DNA of 64,000 nt from Solimonas soli DSM 21787. Lineage in GTDB: Bacteria > Pseudomonadota > Gammaproteobacteria > Nevskiales > Nevskiaceae. A program made the position numbers and the translations under genes. The stretch is from assembly GCF_000474945.1 (NCBI RefSeq), contig NZ_AXDW01000018.1, positions 35,750 to 99,749 of the forward strand, in the 5' to 3' direction. This document shows, in pieces, positions 48,379-59,452 of the stretch; the first letter of the stretch is position 1, and each line of letters starts with the position of its first letter. Under the pieces are notes generated by a model that worked only from the letters and a program-made list of their open reading frames with translations, was not told the origin of the DNA and did no database searches.

Positions 48379-49226
48379 TCAGCGTGCCAGCGTGGCGGCG
48401 TGATGAAGCAGATGGTCGGCGACGAAGCTCTGGATGAACCAGTAGCTGTGGTCGTAGCCGGCGTGGCGGCGCAGGCGCAGCGCCTGGCCCGATGCCGCGG
48501 CCGCCGCTTCCAGTGTCTGCGGACGCAATTCGCGCTCGAGAAAGGCATCGGCCTCGCCCTGGTCGACGAGGATTTCGCGCGGATACGGGCGCTCGCGCAT
48601 CAGCACGCTGGCGTCCCATGCGTTCCAGCGGCTGCGGTCGTCGCCGAGATAGCGCGTGAACGCTTTCTGGCCCCAGGGCACGGCGATGGGGTTGCTGATC
48701 GGCGCGAACGCCGACACCGAGTGCCAGCGTTGCGGATGGCGCAGCGCGGTGACCAGCGCGCCGTGGCCGCCCATCGAATGACCGAAGATGCCGCGCACGT
48801 CGCGGCGCGCCGGGAAGTGCGCCTCGATGATCTCCGGCAGTTCGCTGTCGATGTACGAGCCCATGCGGTAATGCGCGGCCCAGGGCGAGGCGCTCGCGTC
48901 GAGGTAGAAGCCGGCGCCGACGCCGAAGTCCCAGTGCTCGCGATCGCCCGGCAGCTCGACGCCGCGCGGGCTGGTGTCGCAGGCGACCAGCATCAGGCCC
49001 AACTCGGCAGCGTAACGCTGCGCGCCGGCTTTGATCATGAAGGTCTCGTCCGTGCAGCTCAGGCCGGCGAGGAAATACAGCGCCGGTACCGCGCCGCTTT
49101 TCGCCTGCGGCGGCTGGAAGACCGCGAAGTTCATCGTCGTGCCGGTCTGTGCCGAGGCGTGCGAGTAGAAACCCTGCACGCCGCCGCAGCAGGCGTGCGC
49201 GCTGCGCGTGGCGATGGTCGGCGTCA

Positions 49227-49227
<1 letters not shown>
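48379..49227 (-). CDS. fghA: S-formylglutathione hydrolase
   Basis: Esterase D-type alpha/beta hydrolase of 282 residues in the cytoplasm; splits S-formylglutathione to formate and glutathione. Motifs: LYFLAGLSCTDETFMIKAGA, nucleophile elbow GIFGHSMGGHGAL, acid region LVDQGEADAFL and histidine in AGYDHSYWFI. The ATG overlaps the adhC stop (TGATG), so the two enzymes of glutathione-dependent formaldehyde detoxification are coupled. No frmR-like regulator is adjacent. Confidence 0.95.
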
Positions 49228-50336
<1,109 letters not shown>

Positions 50337-50455
50337 GGAAATTCCTCGGATGCGGGCGCGGCGACAAGGGCCGCGGCGGGAAGGTCAGGCCGCGATCGTG
50401 CCGCGCGCGGTCGCGCAGTGCAAACGAGATCCGCCTCGCCGGCGGGCGCAACGAA

Positions 50456-50480
50456 GAAAGGCGCGATCGACGCGCCTTTC
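50456..50480 (-). terminator. Terminator of ilvD
   Basis: Perfect 10-base stem GAAAGGCGCG (50456-50465)/CGCGCCTTTC (50471-50480) with a 5-base loop, 23 bases past the ilvD stop. On the minus strand it is followed by TTCGTTG after the stem's CTTTC, a short T-rich tail. Confidence 0.7.
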
Positions 50481-50503
50481 CGTTGCCGCGCGCAACGCGA
50501 GCC

Positions 50504-52348
50504 TCAGTCGAGCAGGCCGAGATCGCGCACCGCGCCGCGGTCGGCACTGGTCGTCAGCTTGGCGTAGGCCTTCAGCGCCGTGCTGACCTTGCGCGGGCGC
50601 GGCGCCGCCGGCTTCCAGCCCTTTGCCGATTGTGCGGCGCGGCGCCTGGCGAGCTCCTCGTCGCTGACGGCGATGTGGATCGTGCGGTTCGGAATGTCGA
50701 TCTCGATGCGGTCGCCGTCCTGCACGAGGCCGATGTTGCCGCCTTCGGCGGCTTCCGGCGAGACGTGGCCGATCGACAGGCCCGAGGTGCCGCCGGAGAA
50801 GCGGCCGTCGGTGACCAGCGCGCAGGCTTTGCCGAGACCCTTCGACTTCAGATAGCTGGTCGGGTAGAGCATCTCCTGCATGCCGGGGCCGCCGCGCGGG
50901 CCTTCGTAGCGGATCACCACGACGTCGCCTTCCTTCACCTTGCCGCCGAGGATCGCCTGCACGGCGTCGTCCTGGCTTTCGAGCACGACGGCCGGGCCGC
51001 TGAACTTGAGGATGCTGGCGTCGACGCCGGCGGTCTTGACGATGCAGCCGCGCTCGGCGAGGTTGCCGAACAGCACGGCAAGACCGCCGTCCTGGCTGTA
51101 GGCGTGCGCCTTGTCGCGGATGCAGCCCTTGCTGCGGTCGTCGTCGAGCGTGTCGTAGCGCGTTTCCTGCGAGAACGCCTGCGTGGTGCGGATGCCGGCC
51201 GGGCCGGCGCGGAAGAATTCGCGAACTTTCTCGTCGCGGCTCACGGCGATGTCCCACTGCTGCAGGGCCTGCGCCATCGTGCCGCTGTGCACGGTGTGCA
51301 CCGCGCTGTCGAGCAGGCCGGCGCGATCGAGCTCGCCGAGGATGGCCATCACGCCGCCGGCGCGATGCACGTCCTCGAGATGGTGATGACTGCTTGGCGC
51401 GACCTTGCACAGGTTCGGCACTTTGCGTGACAGCCGGTCGATATCGGCCATCGTGAAATCGACTTCGCCTTCCTGCGCGGCGGCGAGCAGATGCAGCACG
51501 GTATTGGTCGAGCCGCCCATGGCGATGTCGAGCGTCATCGCGTTGTTGAAGGCCGCCTTGGTGGCGATGTTGCGCGGCAGCACCGAGGCGTCGTCCTCGA
51601 CGTACCAGCGCCTGGCGAGCTGGACGGCGAGCGCGCCGGCGCGGCGGAACAGCGCCTCGCGATCGCGGTGCGTAGCAACCAGCGAGCCGTTGCCGGGCAG
51701 CGCGAGGCCCAGCGCCTCGGTGAGGCAGTTCATCGAGTTGGCGGTGAACATGCCCGAGCACGACCCGCAGGTCGGACAGGCCGAACGCTCGATCTGGTTG
51801 ACGTCGGCGTCGGAGACCTTGTCGTCGGCGGCGGCGACCATCGCATCGACCAGATCGAGCGGGATCACCTTGTCGGAGTGCGCGAGCTTGGTCTTGCCGG
51901 CCTCCATCGGCCCGCCGGAGACGAACACGACCGGGATGTTGAGGCGCATCGCCGCCATCAGCATGCCGGGCGTGATCTTGTCGCAGTTGGAGATGCAGAC
52001 CAGCGCGTCGGCGGTGTGCGCGTTGACCATGTACTCGACGCTGTCGGCGATGATGTCGCGCGAGGGCAGCGAGTACAGCATGCCGTCGTGGCCCATGGCG
52101 ATGCCGTCGTCGACGGCGATGGTGTTGAACTCCTTGCCGACGCCGCCGGCCTTCTCGATCTCCTCGATCACCAGCTGGCCGAGATCCTTGAGGTGCACGT
52201 GGCCGGGCACGAACTGCGTGAACGAGTTGGCGACGGCGATGATCGGCTTTTCGAAGTCGCCGTCCTTCATGCCGGTGGCGCGCCACAGGGCGCGGGCACC
52301 GGCCATGTTGCGGCCGGCGGTGCTGGTGCGGGAGCGGTAGATCGGCAT
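50504..52348 (-). CDS. ilvD: Dihydroxy-acid dehydratase
   Basis: Iron-sulfur enzyme of 614 residues, E. coli IlvD size, in valine, leucine and isoleucine synthesis. Cluster cysteines in [11 protein letters not shown] and in [11 protein letters not shown]; Mg-binding [11 protein letters not shown]; signature [20 protein letters not shown] near the C-terminus. ATG 52348 gives the typical [20 protein letters not shown] start. It is read divergently from a LysR gene, with a LysR-type dyad in the shared 104-base promoter region. Confidence 0.97.
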   Translation of the reverse strand: MPIYRSRTSTAGRNMAGARALWRATGMKDGDFEKPIIAVANSFTQFVPGHVHLKDLGQLVIEEIEKAGGVGKEFNTIAVDDGIAMGHDGMLYSLPSRDIIADSVEYMVNAHTADALVCISNCDKITPGMLMAAMRLNIPVVFVSGGPMEAGKTKLAHSDKVIPLDLVDAMVAAADDKVSDADVNQIERSACPTCGSCSGMFTANSMNCLTEALGLALPGNGSLVATHRDREALFRRAGALAVQLARRWYVEDDASVLPRNIATKAAFNNAMTLDIAMGGSTNTVLHLLAAAQEGEVDFTMADIDRLSRKVPNLCKVAPSSHHHLEDVHRAGGVMAILGELDRAGLLDSAVHTVHSGTMAQALQQWDIAVSRDEKVREFFRAGPAGIRTTQAFSQETRYDTLDDDRSKGCIRDKAHAYSQDGGLAVLFGNLAERGCIVKTAGVDASILKFSGPAVVLESQDDAVQAILGGKVKEGDVVVIRYEGPRGGPGMQEMLYPTSYLKSKGLGKACALVTDGRFSGGTSGLSIGHVSPEAAEGGNIGLVQDGDRIEIDIPNRTIHIAVSDEELARRRAAQSAKGWKPAAPRPRKVSTALKAYAKLTTSADRGAVRDLGLLD

Positions 52349-52419
52349 GACGCGATTCCTGGCGAAGCGGGCTTGGAAGGGCGCCATTGTGCTGCGCGCC
52401 GGCCATAGGGGCCAATACA

Positions 52420-52438
52420 ATATCCACACGCTTGATAT
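52420..52438. promoter_or_regulatory. LysR-type T-N11-A dyad between ilvD and lysR
   Basis: ATATC (52420-52424), 9 bases, GATAT (52434-52438): a perfect interrupted dyad containing T-N11-A, the core of LysR binding sites, in the only AT-rich part of the divergent intergenic region. It ends 14 bases before the LysR GTG start and 71 bases upstream of the ilvD ATG, so it fits autoregulation and control of ilvD. Confidence 0.6.
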
Positions 52439-52452
52439 AGGACTTGCGAATA

Positions 52453-53361
52453 GTGGACCTGCGCCAGCTGCGCTATTTCGTGGCGATCGTCGAGGAGGGC
52501 AGCCTGTCGCGCGCGGCGGCGCGCCTGCACGTGTCGCAGCCGCCGCTGTCGACCCAGCTCAAGGCCCTGGAAGCCGAGATCGGCGCCACGCTGCTCGAAC
52601 GCGGCAACCGCGGCGTCACGCCGACGGCGGCCGGCGCGGGTTTCTACGCGGAAGTGTGCGGCGTGCTGGCGCGCCTCGATCAGGCCAAGGCGCGCGCCCG
52701 GCAGGTGCACAGCGGCGAGGTCGGCATGCTCGCGATCGGCTTCGTGTCGATCGCCGACTACAGCCTCCTGCCGCCGGCGCTGAAGACGTTCCGCGCCCGC
52801 TATCCGCAGGTCGAGGTGCAACTGCAGGAGCTGACGACCGACGCGCAGATTCGCGAGCTGCGCGCCGGCCGTCTCGATCTGGCGATCGGCCTCGCGCCGG
52901 TTGACGAGCCGGACCTGGCGTTCAGCCGGCTGCGGCGCGAGGCCCTGGTGCTGGCGGCGCCGAACGGCCATCCCGCGCTGGCCGGCGAACAGGCGGTCGA
53001 TCTGCGCACGCTCGCCAGGGCCAGCTTCATCGTGCCGCCGCGCGACATCGGCCCCGGTCTCTACGATCTCATCATCAGCCGCTGCCAGGCGGCCGGCTTC
53101 GCGCCGCGCATCACGCAGCGCGCGCGGCAGATGCAGACGGTGATCGGCCTGGTGTCGAGCGGCATGGGCATCGCGCTGGTGCCCGCGTCGGTGCAGAACC
53201 TCAAGCGCAGCGGCGTGCAGTACCGCGCGCTGCGCGGGCGGCCGGCGCAGATCGAACTCGGCGTCCTGTCGCGGCGCGGCGCCGGCAGCCCGCTGGTCCG
53301 GCACTTCGCCGAGACCCTGCGGCAGGTCGCGGTCGAGGACGAGGCGGCGGACCCGGCCTGA
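52453..53361 (+). CDS. LysR-family transcriptional regulator
   Basis: Protein of 302 residues: N-terminal winged helix-turn-helix ([20 protein letters not shown], then [16 protein letters not shown]) and a periplasmic-binding-like effector domain ([44 protein letters not shown]). GTG 52453 was taken as start, giving the usual LRQLRYF a few residues in, with TAGGA 10 bases upstream; the in-frame TTG at 52444 has no room for a ribosome site. It is divergent from ilvD and probably regulates it. The effector is unknown. Confidence 0.9.
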   Translation: MDLRQLRYFVAIVEEGSLSRAAARLHVSQPPLSTQLKALEAEIGATLLERGNRGVTPTAAGAGFYAEVCGVLARLDQAKARARQVHSGEVGMLAIGFVSIADYSLLPPALKTFRARYPQVEVQLQELTTDAQIRELRAGRLDLAIGLAPVDEPDLAFSRLRREALVLAAPNGHPALAGEQAVDLRTLARASFIVPPRDIGPGLYDLIISRCQAAGFAPRITQRARQMQTVIGLVSSGMGIALVPASVQNLKRSGVQYRALRGRPAQIELGVLSRRGAGSPLVRHFAETLRQVAVEDEAADPA

Positions 53362-53397
53362 GCGTTCTCCGCAGCGGCCGTCGCGGGTCGCGGCGCC

Positions 53398-53403
53398 TAT
53401 AAT
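53398..53403 (+). promoter_or_regulatory. Consensus -10 element immediately before ygfB
   Basis: TATAAT at 53398-53403 ends 6 bases before the ygfB ATG. A start point at the usual distance would coincide with the A of that ATG. No Shine-Dalgarno sequence is present in between and the -35 region (about 53375-53380) is poor. See the finding on a leaderless transcript. Confidence 0.55.
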
Positions 53404-53409
53404 GCGCGA

Positions 53410-53970
53410 ATGCCATCTTCGATCGCTTACGAACAACTTTCCGAGGCGCTCGCGCGCCTGGGCCGCGGCGACGATGCCGCCGAATATCACGGCGCGCTGT
53501 GCGGCGCGCTGAGCGTCGCCAAGCCGAACGACATCGATCTGCTGCGCCTCATCGAACATGGCGAGGCGGTGCCGAACGACGCCGAGGCGCGGCGCACGCT
53601 GGCGGCGCTGCGCGACGAGACCGTCGAGGCGCTGCAGGACAGCGAGATGCGCTTCGACCTGCTGCTGCCGGACGACGAGGTCGCGCTGGTGCCGCGCGTG
53701 CGCGCGCTGGTCGCCTGGTGCGAGGGCTTCCTCTACGGCCTCGCCAGCCGCCCGGGCGTGAAGCTCGACAAGCTCTCCGGGGACGCGCGCGAGATCGTCC
53801 GCGATCTCACCGAATTCACGCAGGCGGCGGTCGGCGACGACGACCCGGACATCGAGGAAGGCGCCTTCGCGGAACTGGTCGAGTACGTGCGCGTCGGCGC
53901 CCAGCTGCTGTACATGGAACTGCATCCGCGGCCGACGCTCGATCCGGCGGAATCGCAGCATCTGCACTGA
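53410..53970 (+). CDS. ygfB: UPF0149/YgfB family protein
   Basis: Cytoplasmic protein of 186 residues. Family features: YHGALCGALSVAKP near the N-terminus, FDLLLPDDEVALVPRVRAL, VAWCEGFLYGLA, and an acidic C-terminal half (GDDDPDIEEGAFAELVEYVR). Role not settled; in Pseudomonas a YgfB homologue modulates beta-lactamase expression. First gene of a five-gene run ygfB-pepP-lipoprotein-ubiH-ubiI, with 16 bases to pepP. Start is supported by the family's short N-terminus; no ribosome site is visible. Confidence 0.9.
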   Translation: MPSSIAYEQLSEALARLGRGDDAAEYHGALCGALSVAKPNDIDLLRLIEHGEAVPNDAEARRTLAALRDETVEALQDSEMRFDLLLPDDEVALVPRVRALVAWCEGFLYGLASRPGVKLDKLSGDAREIVRDLTEFTQAAVGDDDPDIEEGAFAELVEYVRVGAQLLYMELHPRPTLDPAESQHLH

Positions 53971-53986
53971 ACGTATTGAAGACGAC

Positions 53987-55306
53987 ATGGCTTTCGACAG
54001 AAAGGAATACGCGCGCCGCCGCGCCGAGCTGATGAAGCGCATCGGTGCCGACGGCGTCGCCATCGTGCCGGCGGCGCACGAAGCGGTGCGCGCCCGCGAC
54101 ACGCACTACAAGTTCCGCCAGGACAGCGACTTCGCCTACCTGAGCGGCTTCCCGGAGCCGGACGCCGTCGCCGTGCTGGCGCCGGGCCGCAGGACCGGCG
54201 GGCACAAGAGCGAGTTCGTGCTGTTCGTGCGCGACCGCGATCCGGCGCGCGAAATCTGGGATGGCCGCCGCGCCGGCACCGAGGGCGCGGTGCGTGACTA
54301 CGGCGCCGACGAGGCGTTCACGGTCGACGCCTTCGAGGAGCAGCTGCAGCCGCTGCTCGCAGGCCGCGCTCGCGTGCACTACACGATGGGCGAGCACAGC
54401 GCCTGGGACGCCAAGATCGCCGCCGCGGTGCGCGAGATTCGCGAAGTCTCGCGCCGCGGCGCGGCGGCGCCGACCGATTTCGTCGCGCTCGAAACCAGCC
54501 TGCACGAGATGCGCCTGAAGAAATCGCCGGCCGAACTCAAGCTGCTGGCGAAGGCCTGCGCGGTCAGCGCCGAGGCGCACGTGCTCGCCATGCGCACGGC
54601 CCGGCCCGGCCTGCGCGAATGGCAGGTCGGCGCCGAGATCGAGGCGCACTTCCTGCGCAACGGCATGGAGCCGGGCTACGGGTCCATCGTCGGCGGCGGC
54701 GAGAACGCCTGCATCCTGCACTACGTCGACAACGGCGCGCTGCTGCGCGATGGCGATCTCCTGCTGATCGACGCCGGCGGCGAGCTGCACGGCTACACCG
54801 CCGACATCACGCGCACGTTCCCGGTCAACGGCAAGTTCTCGAAGGCGCAGCGCGCCGTCTACGAGATCGTGCTCGAAGCCAACAAGCAGGCGATCAGGAC
54901 GCTGAAGGTCGGCGAGTCGGTCGGCAGGCCGCACGAGGTGGCGACGCGCATCCTCACCGAGGGTCTCGTCGATCTCGGCCTGCTGAAGGGCAGCGTCAAG
55001 GAATTGATCAAGGCCGGCAAGCAGCGCCAGTTCTACATGCACGGCACCGGCCACTGGCTCGGCATGGACGTGCACGACGTCGGCCGCTACCGCCTCGACG
55101 GCAAGTACCGCCGCTTCGAGCCGGGCATGGTGATGACGGTCGAGCCCGGTCTCTACATCGCGCCGGGCACGAAGGGCGTCGACGAGAAGTACTGGGGCAT
55201 CGGCATCCGCATCGAGGACGACGTCGTCGTCACCGAGGACGGTCCGCGAGTGCTCACGGGCGGCGTGCCGAAGGATGTCGGCGAGATCGAGAAGCTGATG
55301 GCGTGA
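53987..55306 (+). CDS. pepP: Xaa-Pro aminopeptidase
   Basis: Manganese-dependent pita-bread peptidase of 439 residues that removes N-terminal residues preceding proline. Metal ligands are visible: LLIDAGGELHGYTADITRTF (two Asp), HGTGHWLGMDVHDVG (His), VMTVEPGLYI (Glu) and GIRIEDDVVV (Glu). N-terminal aminopeptidase P domain with FRQDSDFAYLSGFPEPDA. Conserved neighbour of ygfB and ubiH in gammaproteobacteria. Confidence 0.96.
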   Translation: MAFDRKEYARRRAELMKRIGADGVAIVPAAHEAVRARDTHYKFRQDSDFAYLSGFPEPDAVAVLAPGRRTGGHKSEFVLFVRDRDPAREIWDGRRAGTEGAVRDYGADEAFTVDAFEEQLQPLLAGRARVHYTMGEHSAWDAKIAAAVREIREVSRRGAAAPTDFVALETSLHEMRLKKSPAELKLLAKACAVSAEAHVLAMRTARPGLREWQVGAEIEAHFLRNGMEPGYGSIVGGGENACILHYVDNGALLRDGDLLLIDAGGELHGYTADITRTFPVNGKFSKAQRAVYEIVLEANKQAIRTLKVGESVGRPHEVATRILTEGLVDLGLLKGSVKELIKAGKQRQFYMHGTGHWLGMDVHDVGRYRLDGKYRRFEPGMVMTVEPGLYIAPGTKGVDEKYWGIGIRIEDDVVVTEDGPRVLTGGVPKDVGEIEKLMA

Positions 55307-55334
55307 CGAGCTACCGGGCTGGCGGGAGACGCGC

Positions 55335-57035
55335 ATGAAGGGCATTCATTCAGGTCAATCGATCCGGTGGCTGATCGCCGCCGGTCTTGCCGCATCGGTA
55401 CTCGGCTGCGGTGGCGGCGGTGGTGGTGGCGATGACACGTCGCCGGGGCCCGGCGCCGGCAGTGACCTGCCGGCCTTGGCGGATTACCTGCTGTTCAATC
55501 GCTACGACTTCGCGGCCGGACAGGCGAACAGCATCGTTGCGGTGCCGCGTGCTGATCCTTCCGCCGCGGGCGTGACGCTGACCGACAATTACGATGACCT
55601 GCTGATCGCCCATCGTGCACTGACGGACGCTGCCGGCAGCATGAACGGTGCGGTCGCGACGGCCGGCGTGATCTATTTTCAGCCCGCCGCGCGGGGCGCG
55701 GGCCGCTGGCAGCGGATCAGCTTCGCCGATGCAGCGCCGCAGAGTGTGCCGGTATCCTCGGAAACCGCGGCGCCCTGTGCGGATTCATATCGACGGCCCG
55801 TGTTGCTGGAGCGTCGACTCACGGACGAGCGGACCTTCTTCGTGCTCTATGCACTGGCCGGCAGCGACGGCCGGTGCTTTACCGATGACGACGCATTCAA
55901 GCTCATCGATTACCAGGCGGACGGCGCGGCGCAGCCGGTTTTCCTGGCCGGCGTGCGTGCGGTGCTGGGCGCAATCTACCGGGCGGACGGCAATCTCGAC
56001 GGCCTGCTCGCCATGCAGGACGCCGATCTCGTCTACATCAGCAAGCTCTCCAGCTTCGATGACCGGCATGTGCTGGCCACGGGCCTTGGCTCGGCGGTTG
56101 TGCTGTCGTCCGGCGCCGACGAATTCCACAATGACGGGCAGGCTTTCGTTGTGGTGCGGACCACGGACGGCCAGGCCGGCATCCATGCGGTGAGAGCCGG
56201 CGGGCAGTATTCGTCGACGCTCTACGCGGCCGCCAGCGCCGACTCGACGTTCGCCAGCCGCGCCGACGCGCAGAATCTCTATGTCGCCGAGCAATACCAG
56301 GTCACCCTGCCTAGTACGGCGACCCAGCCGGTGACGCACCTGATACGCCTCTCGCTTGCGGGAAACACGCAAGCGTCGCCGATCCATACTTTCATCGGCC
56401 ATGGCTTGGCCGTAACCGGAGTTACCGAACACAACGTCGTGCTCTCCGGTTCCGGCCCCGACGCCATCGGCTTCGACGCCATCTATCCGAAGGCCCCCGC
56501 ACCGGGCGACACGCTCAAGCGGTTCGAAGGCTTCGTCGCGTACGCGACCGCTTCGAGGCTGTATATGGGTGGAGCGGTGGGGAATGACGCCTCTGGAGAT
56601 CCGCTGGGGGGCGCCATCGAAGCGGACGAAAACGGGCTGGCGCTGGCAAAGTATCCGCACGGCCAGTGGTTCGGTTTGCGGCATCAGCGCGCAGCTGCGT
56701 TTCCGCAGGACCAGCGGCGCCCCGTCGATGGCGCGCTGCTGGTTCAGGCGCAAAGCGAGGACAAAGGGAGCGGGCGCCGGGCAGACGCGTCGCTGTACTT
56801 CGCTCGTCCGGATCGACCGCTCGCTGCGTTCCGCAGCGCCGACGGATCTTCCTTCACCGTGTCGTACCGTGACGTCGTCCTTTTCGAAGATAGCGGGGCA
56901 TCGACGGAGCTCGCAGGATTCGACGACGGCGACATTTCATCGATCAATTTCGAGCTGATGGCGCTGGATTTCGCCAATATGCGCGCTTTGCGAATCACCA
57001 GCACCGCCGGAATCGGCGAATATCCGGTCTATTGA
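55335..57035 (+). CDS. Large lipoprotein of unknown function inserted in the ubi operon
   Basis: Protein of 566 residues with a lipoprotein signal (LIAAGLAASVLGCGGGGGGG), a Gly/Asp/Pro tether, then a long soluble part rich in beta-type repeats (VPRADPSAAGVTLTD, LYVAEQYQVTLPST), perhaps a propeller-like fold. I recognise no family. The gene sits between pepP and ubiH, 28 bases after the first and 3 bases before the second, a place normally without a gene. Its codons use A and T in third position more than its neighbours do, consistent with insertion from elsewhere. Confidence 0.75.
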   Translation: MKGIHSGQSIRWLIAAGLAASVLGCGGGGGGGDDTSPGPGAGSDLPALADYLLFNRYDFAAGQANSIVAVPRADPSAAGVTLTDNYDDLLIAHRALTDAAGSMNGAVATAGVIYFQPAARGAGRWQRISFADAAPQSVPVSSETAAPCADSYRRPVLLERRLTDERTFFVLYALAGSDGRCFTDDDAFKLIDYQADGAAQPVFLAGVRAVLGAIYRADGNLDGLLAMQDADLVYISKLSSFDDRHVLATGLGSAVVLSSGADEFHNDGQAFVVVRTTDGQAGIHAVRAGGQYSSTLYAAASADSTFASRADAQNLYVAEQYQVTLPSTATQPVTHLIRLSLAGNTQASPIHTFIGHGLAVTGVTEHNVVLSGSGPDAIGFDAIYPKAPAPGDTLKRFEGFVAYATASRLYMGGAVGNDASGDPLGGAIEADENGLALAKYPHGQWFGLRHQRAAAFPQDQRRPVDGALLVQAQSEDKGSGRRADASLYFARPDRPLAAFRSADGSSFTVSYRDVVLFEDSGASTELAGFDDGDISSINFELMALDFANMRALRITSTAGIGEYPVY

Positions 57036-57038
57036 GCC

Positions 57039-58259
57039 GTGCACCCATCTTTTGATGTCGCCATCATCGGCGGCGGCCTCGTCGGCGCCAGCCTCGCCGT
57101 CGGGCTTGCGCCGTCCGGCCGGCGCGTCGCGCTGATCGAAGCCGCTGCGCCGCCTTCGACGGCGCCGAGCTGGGACGAGCGCTGCATCGCCATCAATCAC
57201 GCGAGCCGGCAGATCTTCGGCGGCCTCGGCGTCTGGGACGCGCTGGCGCCGGCCGCGGCGCCGATCCTGTCCACGCACATCTCCGAGCAGGGCCGCTTCG
57301 GTGTCGCGCGCTTCTCCGCGCAGGAGGCGGGCCTCGATGCCCTGGGTCACAACGTGCCGCTGCGCGCGATCGGGCAGACGCTGTGGCAGCGCATGCTCGA
57401 CCTCGGCGGCACCACGCTGCATTGCCCGGCGCAGCTGCAGGGTCTCGCCGTCGGCGCCGACGACGTCGCGCTGACGCTGGCGGACGGCCGTGTGCTGCAG
57501 GCGAGGCTGGTGGTCGCCGCCGACGGTGCCGGTTCGCGCGTGCGCGAGCTGCTCGGCATCGGCAGCACGCGGCGCGACTACGAGCAGTCGGCGATCGTCA
57601 CCGCCGTGCGCACCGGCAAGCCGCATCGCGGCTGCGCCTACGAACGCTTCACGCCGGAGGGACCGATCGCCTTGCTGCCGAAGAATGGCGGCGATGGCCT
57701 GGAGCCGACGACCTGCTCGCTGGTGTGGACCACGCCGGCGCCGGCCGTCGAGGCGCGCCTCGCCTGGAGCGACGAGCAGTTCATCGCGCAGGCCGAAGCG
57801 GCATTCGGCGAGCGCCTCGGGCGCTTCGCGACGCTCGGTCGCCGCGTCGCGCATCCGCTGAGCCGCGTGCTCAGCGAGCAGCTGCAGGCCCCGCGCGTGC
57901 TCTTCATCGGCAATGCCGCGCAGACCCTGCACCCGGTCGCCGCCCAGGGCTTCAATCTCGGCCTGCGCGACGTGGCGACGGCTATCGAGGTGTTGCAGGA
58001 GGCCGGCGCCGACTGCGGCGCGGCGGCGCTGCTCGACGACTACGCCGCGCGCCGGCGCGGCGACCGCGAGCGCGTCGCCGGCTTCACCGATCATCTCGTG
58101 CGTCTGTTCTCGAACCGCGTGCCCGGCCTGCGCGGCCTGCGCCATCTCGGCCTGCTGGCGCTCGATCTCGCGCCGCCGCTGAAGCAGACGGTGATGTGGC
58201 AGAACCTCGGCTATGCGGGTAGCGGCGCCGAGACGCCGCGCCTGGCGCGGAGCCCGTGA
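57039..58259 (+). CDS. ubiH: 2-octaprenyl-6-methoxyphenol hydroxylase
   Basis: FAD-dependent monooxygenase of 406 residues in ubiquinone synthesis. FAD-binding GxGxxG at DVAIIGGGLVGASLAVGL; DG motif at VVAADGAGSRVRE; UbiH-family signature LFIGNAAQTLHPVAAQGFNL near residue 288. GTG at 57039 starts 3 bases after the stop of the inserted lipoprotein and has no clear own ribosome site. Stop overlaps the next start (TGATG). Confidence 0.93.
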   Translation: MHPSFDVAIIGGGLVGASLAVGLAPSGRRVALIEAAAPPSTAPSWDERCIAINHASRQIFGGLGVWDALAPAAAPILSTHISEQGRFGVARFSAQEAGLDALGHNVPLRAIGQTLWQRMLDLGGTTLHCPAQLQGLAVGADDVALTLADGRVLQARLVVAADGAGSRVRELLGIGSTRRDYEQSAIVTAVRTGKPHRGCAYERFTPEGPIALLPKNGGDGLEPTTCSLVWTTPAPAVEARLAWSDEQFIAQAEAAFGERLGRFATLGRRVAHPLSRVLSEQLQAPRVLFIGNAAQTLHPVAAQGFNLGLRDVATAIEVLQEAGADCGAAALLDDYAARRRGDRERVAGFTDHLVRLFSNRVPGLRGLRHLGLLALDLAPPLKQTVMWQNLGYAGSGAETPRLARSP

Positions 58260-59431
58260 TGGACGCCGACTGCGATGTCGCGATCGTCGGCGGCGGACTC
58301 GTCGGCGCCGCCGTCGCGCTCGGCCTGCTGCAGCAGGGCTTCAGCGTCCAGCTGATCGAACGCGGCGGCGCCGCGCCGCGCGTGCTCGACGTGAACGACG
58401 ATTACGATCTGCGCGTCTATGCGCTGGCGCCGGTCTGCATCGCGCTGCTCGAGCGGCTCGGCGTGTGGCGCGAAGTGCTGGCGACACGCAGCTCGCCCTA
58501 CGAGCGCATGCAGGTCTGGGAGGACGATCCGGCGCGCGCCCTGTGCTTCGACGCCGCCGACGTGCGCGCCGCGACGCTCGGCCATATCGTCGAGAACGGT
58601 TTGCTGGCCGAGCTGCTGTGGCGGCGCTTGCCGGCGGCCGTGGCGCGCAGCGGGCTGCAGGTGTCTGCCGCGTCGGTCGACGACGACGGTGCCACGCTGC
58701 AGCTCGACGACGGCAGCCGCCTGCGCACGCGCCTGCTCGTCGTCGCCGACGGCCGCGACTCGAAGCTGCGCGCGCAGCTCGGCATCGAAGCGCTCGGCAC
58801 GCAGTACGAGCAGACCGCGGTGGTCTGCCATGTGGTCAGCGAACGCCCGCATCGGCGCACGGCCTGGCAGCGCTTCCTGCCGAGCGGGCCGCTCGCCTTG
58901 CTGCCGCTCGCCGACGGCCGCGAATCCATCGTCTGGTCGACGCGCGAGGCCGAGGCCCTGCTGGCGCTCGATGACGAGGACTTCCTGCGCGCGCTCCTTG
59001 AAGCGAGCCAGCACGTGCTCGGCGCCTTCACGGCGACGACCCGGCGCGCGCGTTTCGGTCTGCACTTGCAGCACGCCGAGGCCTACGTCGCGCCGCACGC
59101 CGTGCTGGTCGGCGACGCCGCGCACGTCGTGCATCCGCTGGCGGGGCAGGGCGTGAATCTCGGGTTCCAGGATGCGGCGGCGCTGATCGAAACGCTGGTC
59201 GCCGCCCGCGACGCCGGCCGCGACTGGGCGTCGCCGCGGGTGCTGAAGCGTTACGAGCGCGCGCGCCGCGCCGACGTGCTCGACATGCTGGCGCTGACCG
59301 ATGGCCTGTATCGCGCCTTCCGCGCGCCGCTGCCGGGTCTCGCGTCCCTGCGCGCTCTGGGCTTTGCCGCGGTCAACGCCGCGCCGCCGCTGCGCCGCGA
59401 ACTCGTGCGCCGGGCGATCGGCGCGCGCTGA
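58259..59431 (+). CDS. ubiI: UbiI/VisC-type FAD-dependent hydroxylase
   Basis: Paralogue of UbiH, 390 residues: DVAIVGGGLVGAAVALGLL, LLVVADGRDSKLRAQLG and VLVGDAAHVVHPLAGQGVNL. The second ubiquinone hydroxylase in the ygfB-pepP-ubiH-ubiI order of gammaproteobacteria, so C5 hydroxylation is inferred from position. ATG 58259 overlaps the ubiH stop; GTG 58256 would add one residue. Confidence 0.88.
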   Translation: MDADCDVAIVGGGLVGAAVALGLLQQGFSVQLIERGGAAPRVLDVNDDYDLRVYALAPVCIALLERLGVWREVLATRSSPYERMQVWEDDPARALCFDAADVRAATLGHIVENGLLAELLWRRLPAAVARSGLQVSAASVDDDGATLQLDDGSRLRTRLLVVADGRDSKLRAQLGIEALGTQYEQTAVVCHVVSERPHRRTAWQRFLPSGPLALLPLADGRESIVWSTREAEALLALDDEDFLRALLEASQHVLGAFTATTRRARFGLHLQHAEAYVAPHAVLVGDAAHVVHPLAGQGVNLGFQDAAALIETLVAARDAGRDWASPRVLKRYERARRADVLDMLALTDGLYRAFRAPLPGLASLRALGFAAVNAAPPLRRELVRRAIGAR

Positions 59432-59452
59432 GCGCGGCGCCGCCGCTTTCGC

